The notes under the pieces were generated by a model. The model was not told where the DNA came from. It made no database searches and saw only the letters and a program-made list of their open reading frames with translations. A stretch of 64,000 bases of DNA. Source: Gordius sp. MW1. Taxonomy: Eukaryota > Nematomorpha > Gordioida > Gordea > Gordiidae. The position numbers were made by a program, and so were the translations under genes. Positions 22,644 to 34,666 of the stretch are shown piece after piece; positions within the stretch are counted from its first letter, which is position 1, and each line of letters opens with the position of its first letter. The stretch is taken from NCBI GenBank assembly GCA_964036665.1, contig OZ038531.1:8556168-8620167 (forward strand), written 5' to 3'.

Positions 22644-23568
22644 CTTAATTTTTATAAATAAAATCTTTTTTATTTTTCCTATGGTAAAATTCGTTTTATT
22701 TACACAATAAAAATACACTTAACGATGAGCTTATTATATGAATCGTAGATGTTGTAACTATTTAAAAGTTGACACGTAGTCCATTGTCGACATTCTATTA
22801 GATCGTTCATCCTATAGGATTGGACGATTATAGGCAGATCTGTTGACTAATGAACATTTATAAGAGTATTGTCTGGTGTTAATTTTTTAGGTTTGTTTTA
22901 CTCTAAAGATGTTAATGACTGGACCCGCCTGAGCTTTAACAGGTTTTATGATTCTTTTAAATTAAAAAAAAGCAATTAACCTACTTTAAATCAATAATCA
23001 ACCTAAACCTTATAAAAAAATTTGTACTAGCAATATTTAGTGTTGGACTTTTAAATTTATGATTTTGGATGGAAATCGATTTGATTTTTTGATTTTGGAT
23101 GGAAATTGATATAAATGTCTAATATATAATTATATGATAAATCTAACCTTTGATTATGGACCATTGAATTTGACTCAAAATTACGAACTTTAAAAATCTG
23201 TTGTTTTTGTATAGTTGCATATCTTTAACAAATGTTATTTTTTCTCTATCTAATTATAAATGGAAAAACTTATGTAAATTATAAGAGGAAGGAAGCCAAT
23301 TTTTATCTAAACTCAACACCTATTCTTTTTATAGGCATCAACGAAAGGGACATTGGCAGAAAACAATTATTTGCTTTATTTCTTTAGGCTAATTTGCATT
23401 TTGGAAAAAGATTGATGAGATTTATGTATAAAAAAACAGCGTTAAGCAGCATCTATGCTTGTGTTCATAGACAAACCGGATTGCTAAAAAATTTTGATTA
23501 GCAAAACTTGATACCGTTATTAGCATTTTATCATACAATACAATTATTTTTGTACACTCCATTGTATA
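22644..23568. other. AT-rich, no supported feature
   Basis: Upstream of the second carbonic anhydrase exon. I looked for a minus-strand signal-peptide exon and found no ATG-led hydrophobic frame with a donor in phase. Confidence 0.4.
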
Positions 23569-23774
23569 TTAACACTTCGTAGGTCGTGTGGGGTAATAAT
23601 GACCCCAATCCGTTTAAAAATGCTGTACAAAATAAATTAGTGAATATTACAATTTCATTTTTTCAGTAGCTTAACAAAATTTACCCTAGAATATCTCTGC
23701 TAAATTTGGCTAGTTTTTATCCAATGGTTTTTAAGATAGAGAGTGTTTTAGATGCCCGGGGTCTTCCACAACCC

Positions 23775-24237
23775 CAGGGGTTTGTCCCGAACCCGAACCC
23801 CTGAACCCAAACCGGGTAAACCCGATGTTTTACAGAACCCGAACCCAAACCCGAACACATTTCTAAAAATACCTTTAAAACCCGAATTCGAACCCGATGA
23901 ATACAAATAAGGGTTCGGGTTTTGATTTTTAATTCTAAAATTTATTGTGAATTGAATATCTCAGTTTTCTCTATTATGATAATGTAACAAAAACCATACG
24001 ATTGTAATTGCAATATTTTTATTTTTCCAGCATTTTTCATTCATTAATTGATACTAATTATCTCAAGAATTATTTATAAGTATTATATATAATTGATATA
24101 ATATAATTTCTTGAACCCGAACCTGTACCCGACCGTACCCGAACCCAATTCCTTAAACCCAAACACGAACCCGATTTCAAAATTTATGCCGAACCCGAAC
24201 ACGAACCCGATTTTATTTTGGGCGGGTTAAACCCCTG
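23775..24237. mobile_element. hAT-type MITE nested in the piggyBac element
   Basis: Starts CAGGGGTTTGTCCCG and ends CGGGTTAAACCCCTG, an inverted repeat, with a perfect 8-bp duplication CACAACCC at 23767-23774 and 24238-24245. Many CCCGAACC motifs fill both subterminal regions, as in other hAT elements with CGGG-rich ends. Noncoding. Confidence 0.88.
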
Positions 24238-24539
24238 CACAACCCCACCTTCCATAAAATGAAAGAAAAAAAAATTCAACATTTTTTTTGAAATATATTA
24301 TTAAAACCCATTATTGTAAACCCTTTTGTGAAGAAATTTTTTGTATAAATTTAACTCTGATTTTAACATGATAATTTTTCCCCGTGGTATTTCAAAGTGC
24401 TTATTTGTGTGATTTTCCCCACATTTTTTGATTTTTAATATGTCTATTCTTAAAAAAGTGCAGTATTTTTGATACTTTTTCGTCTGAAGATGGTATTTAA
24501 TAACAGTTATAACATTTTATCAAGTAATTCTTGATGGTT

Positions 24540-24890
24540 CTGATGATCTACATGGTAGTCATGAATCTGAGAGTGAGTTAACAGGAGATTAAGATGAAGA
24601 AGTGTTAACTAATATGCCTAACAAAAATAGTTTCTTTTATAGGAAATAACTTCGAAACTTTTATTATATGATATATTTTAATGGGAGACAATACTAAGTG
24701 GCACAAAAATTGCCCTAATAAAAATGTTATAACAAGGAACATAATTTTGTAATGCATTTAACTGGAGTAAAGTTATATGAAAGGGCAGCCAAACACCTCT
24801 TGGTTGTTTTAAAATACTTATTGCAGATGAAATAGTTAAGAGTATGGTAAAATTTAGCAAATTTGTGACATATAACTATACATATAAAAT
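24540..24890 (+). pseudogene. piggyBac transposase relic
   Basis: Plus-strand fragments read an acidic stretch (DDLHGSHESESEL, then stop), DNTKWHKNCP with ITRNIILHLTG, and, in another frame, CFKILIADEIVKSMVKFSKF. The last resembles the piggyBac transposase segment in which an aromatic residue and an F-DEI/DDI-type motif precede a helix ending in TN-x-Y. Several stops and frameshifts; only the N-terminal part is recognisable. The match is by pattern, without an alignment. Confidence 0.6.
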
Positions 24891-25489
24891 GTATATGTCA
24901 TTTTTATAGCCTTATAAAATTTCTGTCAAATTTTTCATTATATTGCCCTTATTCTTAATTTTTACATTTTATTATGTATGTATAAAAGATTTATAAAATA
25001 ATATTTAATATGAGTTGAGACCAATAATAACTTTTTTTGTCTTAAAAAACAAAAGGCTAAAAATTGCCTAACTTTAAACATCTCTATTTATTTTGCTTTT
25101 AGGTTATTTTTTACCAAATTTTCCACATTTATAGTTTCAACCTTCTTTTATACAATCTTATTGATTGAATTATAAAATAAAATATGTTTTTTTGGTATGA
25201 GCCAAAAGTCATTAGGGGAAAATTTTTGGGGTCACTTTAATTATAGGTATAAAATTAAAACCACCTGATCAAAAAGCCAAATTAATATATTAATGAACGT
25301 ATAAGAGTTAAAATATTATTCTTGCAAATTTTGACAAGTTTATATTATAAAACATCTAAGTTATAGCTATTTAAAGTTTGGGGTAATTATAACCCCAAAT
25401 ACCATCCGTTAGCATTTTTGACCCAACCTCCGAAGTGTTAAAATATTACTATAAAGTTTTATAAAAATGTGGGGCAAGCAGTAGTGTAG

Positions 25490-25550
25490 CTAGCATATTC
25501 CCCTGGGGGGGGGGCAATTTGTATTTGAATTATTGGGGGGGGGGGGGGAG
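25490..25550. repeat. G-homopolymer remnant of a GTAGC-type MITE
   Basis: GTGTAGCTAGCATATTCCCC followed by two runs of G. It resembles the degraded left half of the GGGCGTAGCC MITE family but has no right end. Confidence 0.35.
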
Positions 25551-25879
25551 TCAATGGCGATTTTCACAAATTTATAGTCATTTGTCAAACCTGATAATTA
25601 GCTATTCCTTTGTGTAATTTCTTTTTTAACATTTAATTAAACTCTAACCTTTTTAAGTTCACATTTATGTTCCCAAATTTCAGATCTTCCCTCTTTCTAC
25701 ATTCGACTTACACAAGAGCATGCGAAATTAGACACCTGAAAGGGGCCTTTTTAGTCAACCATCCCGCAATATATAAACCCTGGGCCGGGTTAGGGTCCAT
25801 CGAAATAATAAATTATAAACCACTCCGCTAATTTTTACATGTTCGAGCCCGGTACCATATACAAAATCTTTTAATTTGC

Positions 25880-26960
25880 ATCTTTTAAAATTCGATTGTA
25901 ATTTTTTAAAGGTATAAACAATATACATATATCATAAATGTTTATAACATCTTCTGTATCAAGTATTTTGTTTGATGAGTTTCTTCCATCAATCGTAGAT
26001 TTCATAACATTGTCTACTTCGCCTTTCCACGTGACGCAAGATCGTCCCTCCATCTCTTCCCGGGTGCCTTCATGTCCAGTACTTTTCAAATTATATCATT
26101 TGTCTCCCCTCTTGGTAAATGCCCATACCATTTGTTGATTTTCGTTAATCATATCTGCCATAGGTTGAATGTCCATCTTTGTCATGAGAAAGTCACTCGT
26201 TATATAATCGAGCTTATTATACCCCAAGCTCCACCTATCATTCTTACCGTGGCCTGTAATAGCTTTCCTTCCTTGGTGTTTAATGCCCATGTTTCACTTC
26301 CATAGAGTTACACTGTACGATTGATTTGTATGCTTTGCTTGGCATTTCCTTGACACACATTACACCTGATATACTTCGCCACTCAAGCCATCCTTTTTGG
26401 ATCCGGGCATTGACTTCTGTTGCAACCTCCCTTTTGATGCAGCATCGAGCCGAGTATTTAAACCTGTCTACTCTTTGGTACTTTAGATATTCATCAAACG
26501 ATGGGTGTCTGTAACGTTCATTTCCATGTATACCGTTTTTCGAACGTTGACGTTTAACATATCCGGCTAAGCGCTTTGACCATTTTTCGGCTTCTTTGAA
26601 TACTTTTAATATGTAGGTTTAATATCTTTTTTTCATATTTATACATCATTTGTCTTGGTGCGAAGATTAGGTCGATTGTGGTTTGCGGACCACAAATCCG
26701 AATTGGTTAGCGTATACCTTCTTTCCATAAATTTAGAAGTGGTTAACTTGATACCTCTGAGATGCCACACTTCTGAGGGTCTTCTTCGCATTTAAATAAG
26801 AAAATAATCGTGCTTGCTCTCCATTGATAGGAATTCGCTCTGCTATCGATATCTTGTTAAAAAGGTTCGTCATGGGCGTGATTTCTTTTTCATGGCATAC
26901 GAGCAATGCCCTTATAGGTAAAAAGCAACAATGATATGGTAACATTTTACCTAATTTAGC
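25880..26960 (-). mobile_element. RTE-type LINE fragment (copy 3), internally deleted
   Basis: The minus strand reads the C-terminal LINE region (26290-26096, with WSLGYNKLDYITSDFLMTKM, matching the copy 2 segment at 13858-13920). From about 26640 it jumps to sequence that in copy 4 lies 5' of the RT core (ATCATTTGTCTTGGTGCGAA versus 47766). The RT catalytic core is therefore deleted. No target duplication seen. Confidence 0.7.
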
Positions 26961-26987
26961 GTGTAAAAGAATGGATTATGGTGCATT

Positions 26988-27433
26988 CATAGACTAGATA
27001 GACTGCTCATCAACGCACAAAATGTGTACCCTTTTTTCCACCATTTTGAAACGAGGATTGTAACGTTGTGAGCATATAGAAATTAGTAATTTTCGCAAAT
27101 AAAATTATTTTAAAAAGGTAAATAAAAAAATATTAAAGTGGGTAGATATCAAAAACAGCATTTTAAAATAAATATCATTTAAAAAATACATAAAAATTAA
27201 AAATGTAAAAACTGCGATTAAAGTTTGTTTAATAATATAGTGCCATCAATTATTTTGTATAATATTAATTTATTGACGTTTTTTTAATTTATAAACTAAT
27301 GAGGTAGGTAAATTGACTGTTATAGGGCAAAATTACAGGTTAAAATACACCAAATACACTCTTCAAAATGGAGGAAAATTAGACACACAATTATCCATAT
27401 TCAACATATGGCACGAGCAGTCTATAGTCTAAG
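26988..27433. mobile_element. hAT-type MITE copy 2
   Basis: Starts CATAGACTAGATAGACTGCT and ends GAGCAGTCTATAGTCTAAG. Perfect 8-bp duplication GGTGCATT at 26980-26987 and 27434-27441. Same family as 14940-15350; the interior blocks GAAATTAGTAATTTTCGC and GGGTAGATATCAAAAACAGC are shared. The exact duplication suggests this copy is the younger. Confidence 0.92.
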
Positions 27434-27654
27434 GGTGCATTAGATGCGACTGTGATATGAAGGTAAAAAGTTTGCACTATATTTAAAGTTAGGTTAGTGG
27501 ATAGCGGTTTTATAAGCAAAAAGGGACGGGGCAAACCAATTTGTAAAACTATATATTTAAAAAACCTTGTAAGGGGTGTGGGTTGCGGTCAGTAGTGGAA
27601 AAGAAATTATATAAGAGCATAAAATAGAATAAAAAATTTCAAATAACACTATGC

Positions 27655-30600
27655 CCAATGGTCATTTTTTTTATTGGTTAACAGTCAGCAGATGGTCAAA
27701 AATTGTATGAATACATAACCAATTATTAAAATAATAAAAAAATTTCCAATCACACTTTGGACAGTGGTCATTTTTTCCATTGGTAGGCATATGGCCAAAT
27801 AGCCTATAAATATACAAGAAAATCAATATACACTTTGGCCAATGGGCATTTTTTCTAATAGTCAGCAGCAGCAGGTCAAAAAACGTCTCAGTACGTAGGG
27901 GTCAAATATTAAAAACGAAAAATTTTCCAATCACACTTTGGCCAGCATTTTTTCCATTGGTTAATAGCCAGCAGACGGCCAAATAGCTTTTAATTATAAT
28001 TAGAGCTGTTAAGTAACTAATTACATGCAACTAGTTCTTGGAACTAGTTCCTTTTTGTCGAAAAAGTAACTGTAATCAGTTACTTTTACTTCAGAGGAAC
28101 TGTAACTGTAATTAGTTACATTATTTTAGTAACTATTGACGTAAGGTTACAGTTACTTTTTTTAAAGTTTAAAATCATTAATTAAATTTAATAGTTAGAC
28201 ATCTAGTTTTTGTCCATCGCTTTAAATTTAAATTTCCTTCTTGAATTAAATTTAAATACTATTTAGATTAGATAAATTATCCTCTCATAAAAAATAAATT
28301 AATATTTTCATAATGAACTGAATACGATAAAAAATTAATTTTCAAATTTTTGCTAAATTTACATCTAAATTTGATCATTAAGCCATTCGATATTTGAATC
28401 TTGTTAAATATATGATAATTATCCTAAATTGAAAACTTTTTATTAAATTCAATGTACCCTACCATCCAGCGCCCCTCGAGCCTATTTAGTCTTGGTAAAC
28501 TATTTAAGTTGAGGGATTAATTGTTCGAGCGAAGAATTTGAATTTTATTCACAAGATCGAAACACTTCTGTTCAAAATCTAATATGATCAAAATGTAATA
28601 CAGGCAAGAATTGCTTATGCGCATGCGCAGTTATAACCCTCCGCGTTTGGTAAGTTTTCTAATATTATTATCTTTTATTTTGTGTATATTATTATCGTTT
28701 ATTTTGTATATTTCATGTAATATAGGCTAAATGTAATATAGGCAAGGGTTAGGGTTAGATTTAGTGATTTATTTGATAATATGTTACTTATTACATTTTG
28801 CCTATATTAGATTTTGAACCAGATTTGATCGAAAATACAAAAAACAGATGATCATACAACATAAAATATATCTCGTCAATACGTTACAATGTCGATAGTT
28901 CACTTTTTATATAATACAAGTTATATACTAATCCCTGCATGGAGAGGTTACAAATCCTTACACCTCATCCTTTCAGAGTGAGGGACCACCAGGTCCATGC
29001 TGTCCCGCCCTGGAGTATTTCCCAATAAGGTCATCTCTTCCTAACTCAAAATAAAAACCCAGCCTAGGTAACTGATGAGCGAGTTGCTTTATTCAAATTA
29101 CCTAGAAGGTTAAATTCTTTCCTAGGTAACGATATAATTCCAAGTAGATATATTCAAATAAAAAAGGTTAGTGTAACCATAATTTTTTAACTACTTTCAT
29201 ACATTATTTTACACACTATTTATTTTTAAATGTAACAATAGTATGTTTTATTGTATTAAGGTTATTTTACTTTTACTATATTGTTCATTAAACACATTAG
29301 TGATAATATTTATTTATTTTATATATAGAATAACTATTATTATATGTTAAATCCCATAGATATTACAACAGATAGAATATGCACAAGTGATAATATCTAT
29401 TCATTTTATATATATCATTAACTATTGTTATATGTTAGTTATATAAGATACATATTACAACAGATATAAAATGTATAACGTTTTATAGCACTACTTTAGC
29501 TTTTATATACAAATTGAACCAATTGATAGTAACACATGTTCATTAATTATTAACTATTATTATTATTAACAGTTTAATCTAGTTTATTTGTTACAATGTA
29601 ATTGAAATGTTTTATATAACATTAAATATAATTATAAACTTTTAATAGCCTTACTCTAACTATAATTATGCTATATATACACATTAAACCAATTGATAGT
29701 AACACATGTTTATTAATTATTAACTAATTATTATTAACAATTAAATCTAATTTATTTGATACTCTATAATTAAAATATGTTATAATATCCATATGTTTAT
29801 ATGTACAAATTAAATATTTCATATGATCCGAATTTTTGATTCATGCATACAAAAATTAGACTGGATGTACCCGAATCGTTTTATTCACACAAAAACATAT
29901 GATCTTACAACATAAAATATATCTGGTCAATACGTTACAATGTCGATAATTCACTTTTTATATAATACAAGTTATATACTAATCCCTGCATGGAGAGGTT
30001 ACAAATCCTTACATAAACTAATTTTAAGTGAAAAGCGGACAAGCTTATTAGACGACAATATAGAATATAACGTTTATTGAAGTTAAGTTATTATATATTA
30101 CCCTGTGATTTTTATTCTAATATGTGAATAAAATATATTAATTTTTTTTAATTCAACTAAATAACTTTTAATGTAACTAGTTCCATCAGGTAAGTAACTG
30201 GAATTGTTTTCGGTTACTTTTGAAAGAACTTAACTGTAATTGATTACATTTTTTTTTGAAAGTTACTGTAACTTAACTAGTTACTGTGAAATAGTAACTT
30301 TAACAGCTTTAATTATGATATAGAAAAAAAAATTTGATATGCATTTCAGTGGTCATTTTTTCTAATGGTCAGCAGTCAGCAGGTCAAAAAGCATCTAAAT
30401 GAATTAGGGCCAAATATTTAAAAAACGAAAAAATTTGATCAGTAGGCAGTAGACGGCCAAATAGCTTATATTTGTAATCTTATTAACAAGAACAATATAT
30501 TACCAATGCAAAATTTAGGTTAATAACGAAAAGAAACAATAATTCACAAAGCAACAATTAAAATAGCAATTAACCAAATTAATAATTTTAGCCTTTGATT

Positions 30601-30970
30601 AAGTCGAAGTAAACAACCGTAATCATAAATTTTCGGGAATTATTTAGCAAGTTCCGCAAACGTCCGATATATAGCAACAACCTAGACAAGTTGCAAAAAT
30701 AAATTTATGGATAAAGCTAATCATTTGGACCCATGAACAATAATGGAATTTGGGCTCGGGCGAGGTCAAAAAATTAAAGCCAACCAGCGGTCGTGAGCTA
30801 ATGTATTTGCGAAAGCAAAATAAAAGTCATTTACAAAAGCATAAGTCCACAGCCACTAAAATCCTTATAAGTTTCGGCAATTACGCAAAAATTACAAGTT
30901 AGACACGACACTCACGACACTTAAGACAAGACAACGAAAAGCGCGCCCATGAATTGCATAGCAATTAATA
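27655..30970 (+). repeat. Decayed FB left arm, split by a hAT element
   Basis: Degenerate array units (CCCAATGGTCATTTTTTTTA, GTCAGCAGATGGTC) run from 27655 to 28000 and resume at 30350-30470, and the inner-end sequence GCCCATGAATTGCATAGC lies at 30946-30963. The interruption is the hAT element at 28001-30311. A stretch at 30480-30900 is diverged and only tentatively included. Confidence 0.55.
28001..30311. mobile_element. Non-autonomous hAT element, 2.3 kb
   Basis: Starts TAGAGCTGTTAAGTAACTAA and ends TAGTAACTTTAACAGCTTTA, inverted with few mismatches. Flanks ATTATAAT (27993-28000) and ATTATGAT (30312-30319) agree at 7 of 8 positions. Subterminal AGTTAC/GTAACT repeats are abundant at both ends, as usual for this hAT type. 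Inside, a stretch of about 125 bp occurs twice as direct repeats (about 28845-28960 and 29890-30015; landmark CTAATCCCTGCATGGAGAGG). There is no transposase reading frame. Confidence 0.85.
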
Positions 30971-31831
30971 AAAGTGTCACATAAACTTGATGATTTGAAT
31001 GGAATTATGGTTTACAATTATTGCTTATAAATAAAATATAATAATTGCAACATGTGCCCAGAATGAAAATTATTTACAACAAAATCAATCTTTATTGTTA
31101 TGATTATTTTTGAAGTGAGCCAATCAATTCATATTTGTTCATTAATAAAGAAGATACTTTTTTATAACTTAAATTCGTTGGTTTATAGGATAGAAAGTTA
31201 ATTTTTCAACAATGGTTACGCACCATGCTAACAATGAATGGGTAAAGGTAATAAATAGACACTTCAAGCAATTTAAAAAATTTAAAAGGGTTGCTTTAGC
31301 CCCAAAAAATCTTATTTTCTGCATAAATTTTTGCCTTAATAAAGTACATTTTTTTTAAAAATTTGAAGGCAAAATAAATATAGGTGACAAAATAATTTAA
31401 GAGTACGTGTATGATTGCGGTAAACATATAGTCCCGGTCTCCCCTATAGTGAGTTTGTGCAAATCCATAAAAGCCAAAATGGAACCATTGCATAGCAATT
31501 AATAATAACTTTTTGGAATGATACCACTGTAAGACTATATAGCGACTGCCTTCAAAACAACTTGGTATTGCCCCAATCTCAATTAATTTATTATACATAT
31601 TTGATTTTTGCTGTTGTTTAGAGCTTTTATTAACTCGCCTTTTTCATTACTTGTTAATAATAACAAAGCGGAAATTAATATAAATAACTTACAAAGGATT
31701 ATTCCTTTAAGGGGCGGCGGCAAGTTTTTAAAAATGTGCCTTTGCATTAGTACAAACTGAACTCGACCAATTTTATTTAAGTTCTTCCTTTCATTTAGCA
31801 TAAATTATTATTATTATCAATGACTTTTGTT
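30971..31831. other. AT-rich, no supported gene
   Basis: Minus-strand ORFs of 100 and 72 codons (31598-31296, 31801-31583) overlap repeats: AGTCCCGGTCTCCCCTATAG near 31433 resembles a MITE terminus and CATTGCATAGCAATTAATAA near 31487 is an FB-type fragment. I do not regard them as genes. Confidence 0.4.
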
Positions 31832-31998
31832 CATGGGGGTAGCCAAGGGGGTGGCAGAAAGGGGCGCCTGCCCCCCTTTAAATCCAAAATTTTTTTAAAA
31901 GTTAATTATGACTAAAATTACTAAAAATTACCATCTTGTCCCTCCCTAAATCATTATTGCTACCCCCCCCCCTCTCCTGGCTAAGGGCTAAGCCCATG
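31832..31998. mobile_element. GGGCGTAGCC-family MITE
   Basis: Starts CATGGGGGTAGCCAAGGGG and ends in GGCTAAGCCCATG (with a small insertion). Flanks CTTTTGTT (31824-31831) and CTTTTATT (31999-32006) match at 7 of 8. Confidence 0.75.
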
Positions 31999-32387
31999 CT
32001 TTTATTATAGGCTATGTATGTAACATTTTTTCAATTCCTGCCACAATTTTCACAACAAAATTGAAACCTTTTAAGTCTTTAAAACATAATTTAGGATGAT
32101 TAGAGTAATACAGGTTTATAATAGTCTCACAAATTTGCAAATGTTTGTAGGGTTTAATGTATTTTTTATAAATTGGCGATCTTTTTATAACATTTTGAGG
32201 AGGATTTTTGCAAAATGTGACTTAAAAAGTAGCATTAAAAAGTTCTTTGTTATTTAAAATTACGCTTGTTATCTTGCAGATATAATCATGGGCGTAGCCA
32301 GGTTTTGGATATATTATTTTGCTTAACAATTCAGAAATTTGCCCTCAACTCGTAAAAAACCTAAATTAATTAATAGTGATATGAGCG

Positions 32388-33524
32388 TAGAGGCATGCAA
32401 AATCCATTCTGAAGCCCGGCCCGAGCCCGGAATTTTATACTAAAAAAATTCAGGCTCGGCCCGGGCCCAAATTATGCTTAAAAATAGGGCCCGAGGCCCG
32501 GCCCAGACCCGAATTTTATTAATTATAGAACTTTTATTAAAACGAAATTTTGGTTAAATTTTTATTAAAGGGTGAGATTCATAATATAATTATAATTCTA
32601 TAGTTGAACTATTTTCATGTAAAAAGGCACAGGCATCAAATATGTCCGCATTTAAATTAGTTCTTCGCTCTTATAAATGCGTTTCCAATTTCTCTAAATT
32701 TCCTTTTTTCTTGACTTCCTTGCAGCTTTTGCAGGTGAGTGTTCTCTATTTTAAGTAATAGCAAAACTAAGGTAAATTAATTAACTGATGAGCAAGAACT
32801 GTTGAATTACACGTTCTTGCAGTTATTACAAAAAACAAAATCTATTTTCTTACCCTTGTTGTCATATACAAATAAGAACCTTTTTAATACTTCACTCTTT
32901 CCTTTAAGGGTTTCTTTTACTTTAAAAAACTATTTTTGAATAGAAGTAGATTTCTTTCTTGCTCCATACTCATCTGGCTTGTCTTAATATCGGATTTTGC
33001 TGCGCAGCAAAAATCTTCTTACAGGTTATAATATTGCCGTGTCTTAACTTCGTCACAGCAGATTTAAATATCAGAGGCATAACATAACAGCGATTTTGTA
33101 AGAGGCAACATTTTTCTTACGCTTAAATGTTTTATGTTTTTAATTATTAGGTATGAGCAAAGTTTAGATTTGATCTCACGAGTTGAAATGAATAAAAAAA
33201 AATGTTTTTAACTATCAAAAAACAAAATATTAATATTAAAACCCACATGAAATTGAATCGGATATTTAGACAAATTTAAATTCGCGCGATTTGTATCTGA
33301 ATCCGATATTAAGACAAGCCCTAATAGACTTATTACTTAACTAACTAGTTTTTGATAATGTGAGATATTATTTTAAATAGAATGAAAGACTACTACTTCT
33401 CACTTATTTCGGGCCTACTTTTTATAAATTAGGCTTGGCCCAACCCGGATAAGGCCTCAAAATTTGAGACCTGAGCCCGGACCGTATGCCGGGCGGGGCT
33501 TCGGGCCGCCCGTGCAGGTCTCTA
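32388..33524. mobile_element. hAT-like element with GCCCGG-rich ends
   Basis: Left end TAGAGGCATGCAAAATCC followed by GAAGCCCGGCCCGAGCCCGG; right end GGGCTTCGGGCCGCCCGTGC followed by AGGTCTCTA. This has the usual hAT pattern of a TAGAG-TGCA terminus leading into CGGGCC repeats. Flanks (ATATGAGC and GTTTAAGC) match at only 5 of 8. The interior has no ORF. A lone GGGCGTAGCCAGG MITE end lies just outside at 32287. Confidence 0.55.
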
Positions 33525-34666
33525 GTTTAAGCAATTATTTGCTTATTAACTTGCCTATTTCTACACTATTAACATTATCCTGTAGTGGTATAAGTCTACT
33601 TTAGTACCAAATATGGAACAAATCAGAACGGATTCACTTTTCGTGACCTTCAGGTCAATTTAACCCTTCAATTAATTGAGTGATTTTCAACGCTGGAGGA
33701 GATGACATTGTCTAAAGAAATACGTCAATAGTATTTCTAAGCAATCCATATTTCTGGGTTCTCGTGGTATGTCAATCTAAATCGCAATCTCTACATGACA
33801 ATGATTGCAATCGAGTAATTTCCTTGTTCATTAAATAAACTTGTCCTCCTAATCGCCTAATAGATATATTCGTTCCTTACCCATCATTTAAAATTGTAGT
33901 ATACATTTTAGGGGCCAATCTTCAATATGCCACAATACCTCTAACAACTAATATTTTGTTTATATTAAGTTCTCCACTTTTTGTTTACAACATTAAAATT
34001 GGAGAATATATATTATGCTGAATTCGAAATCAATTTAAACATTTGCCATTTACGCACTGGGACCTTATAGTCTATCTATGCATTGTTATTAAATTTAAAA
34101 ATATAACTTTATAGTCAGAAAGAGCCTCATCCCTCGTAACTTGTGTGGTATGATAAAATTATTGTAACCATTTAAAATTTGTAGACTACTCTAAATAGAT
34201 AGTGTACATTTAGCTACCCTATTAAAATCTATCCAAAATAAACGATCAAATAATTTATTATTTTTAGTGAGGCAGAGAAAAGTATGCTTTCCTACTCTTT
34301 TATAAATTATAAATAGCAAAGCATCATTAAATATGTCATGTTTTTAAGAATATCCGCCCCTCGCCGGTCCAAATATCAAGAGGCTTCCAATTAACATAAT
34401 TAATGCTCAATGTCAAATATAACCTGGCCCAATGTTGATTATTTCCCATATCTTAAATTAGGTGATACTGCCAAGCTAACAATATTCCACAGTCTTTTTA
34501 TTAAGGCCATGAAATAATTGGGATTTAAAAAACAGTTTTAACGCTATACATATAACGTTGTGCCAAATTTGGTTGTGATTTGAGTAATTATTAATAATCA
34601 TGACGTAATTAAGTTGTATTCTGAAATTTAAGCAAATCTTTTTTTTACTGTACCATCTAAGTTTAT
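33525..34666. other. AT-rich 5' flank of the receptor gene
   Basis: No repeats or ORFs that I can support. It must contain the promoter and 5' UTR of the gene at 34667, but I see no specific site. Confidence 0.4.

Larger units (their letters stand above)
23573..25437 (+). mobile_element. piggyBac-like transposon, dead
   Basis: Flanked by TTAA at 23569-23572 and 25438-25441, the exact piggyBac target duplication. Terminal inverted repeats: CACTTCGTAGGTCGTG at left and CCAACCTCCGAAGTG at right, followed inward by GGGGTAATAATGACCCC and its counterpart GGGGTAATTATAACCCC, and by ATGCT-containing blocks. A transposase relic lies inside, together with a hAT MITE inserted later. Confidence 0.85.

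Noticed and set aside
31296..31801. Minus-strand ORFs of 100 and 72 codons as a host gene
   Set aside because: They overlap fragments of repeat ends (GGTCTCCCC and GCATAGCAATTAATAA) and show no family similarity or splice signals.
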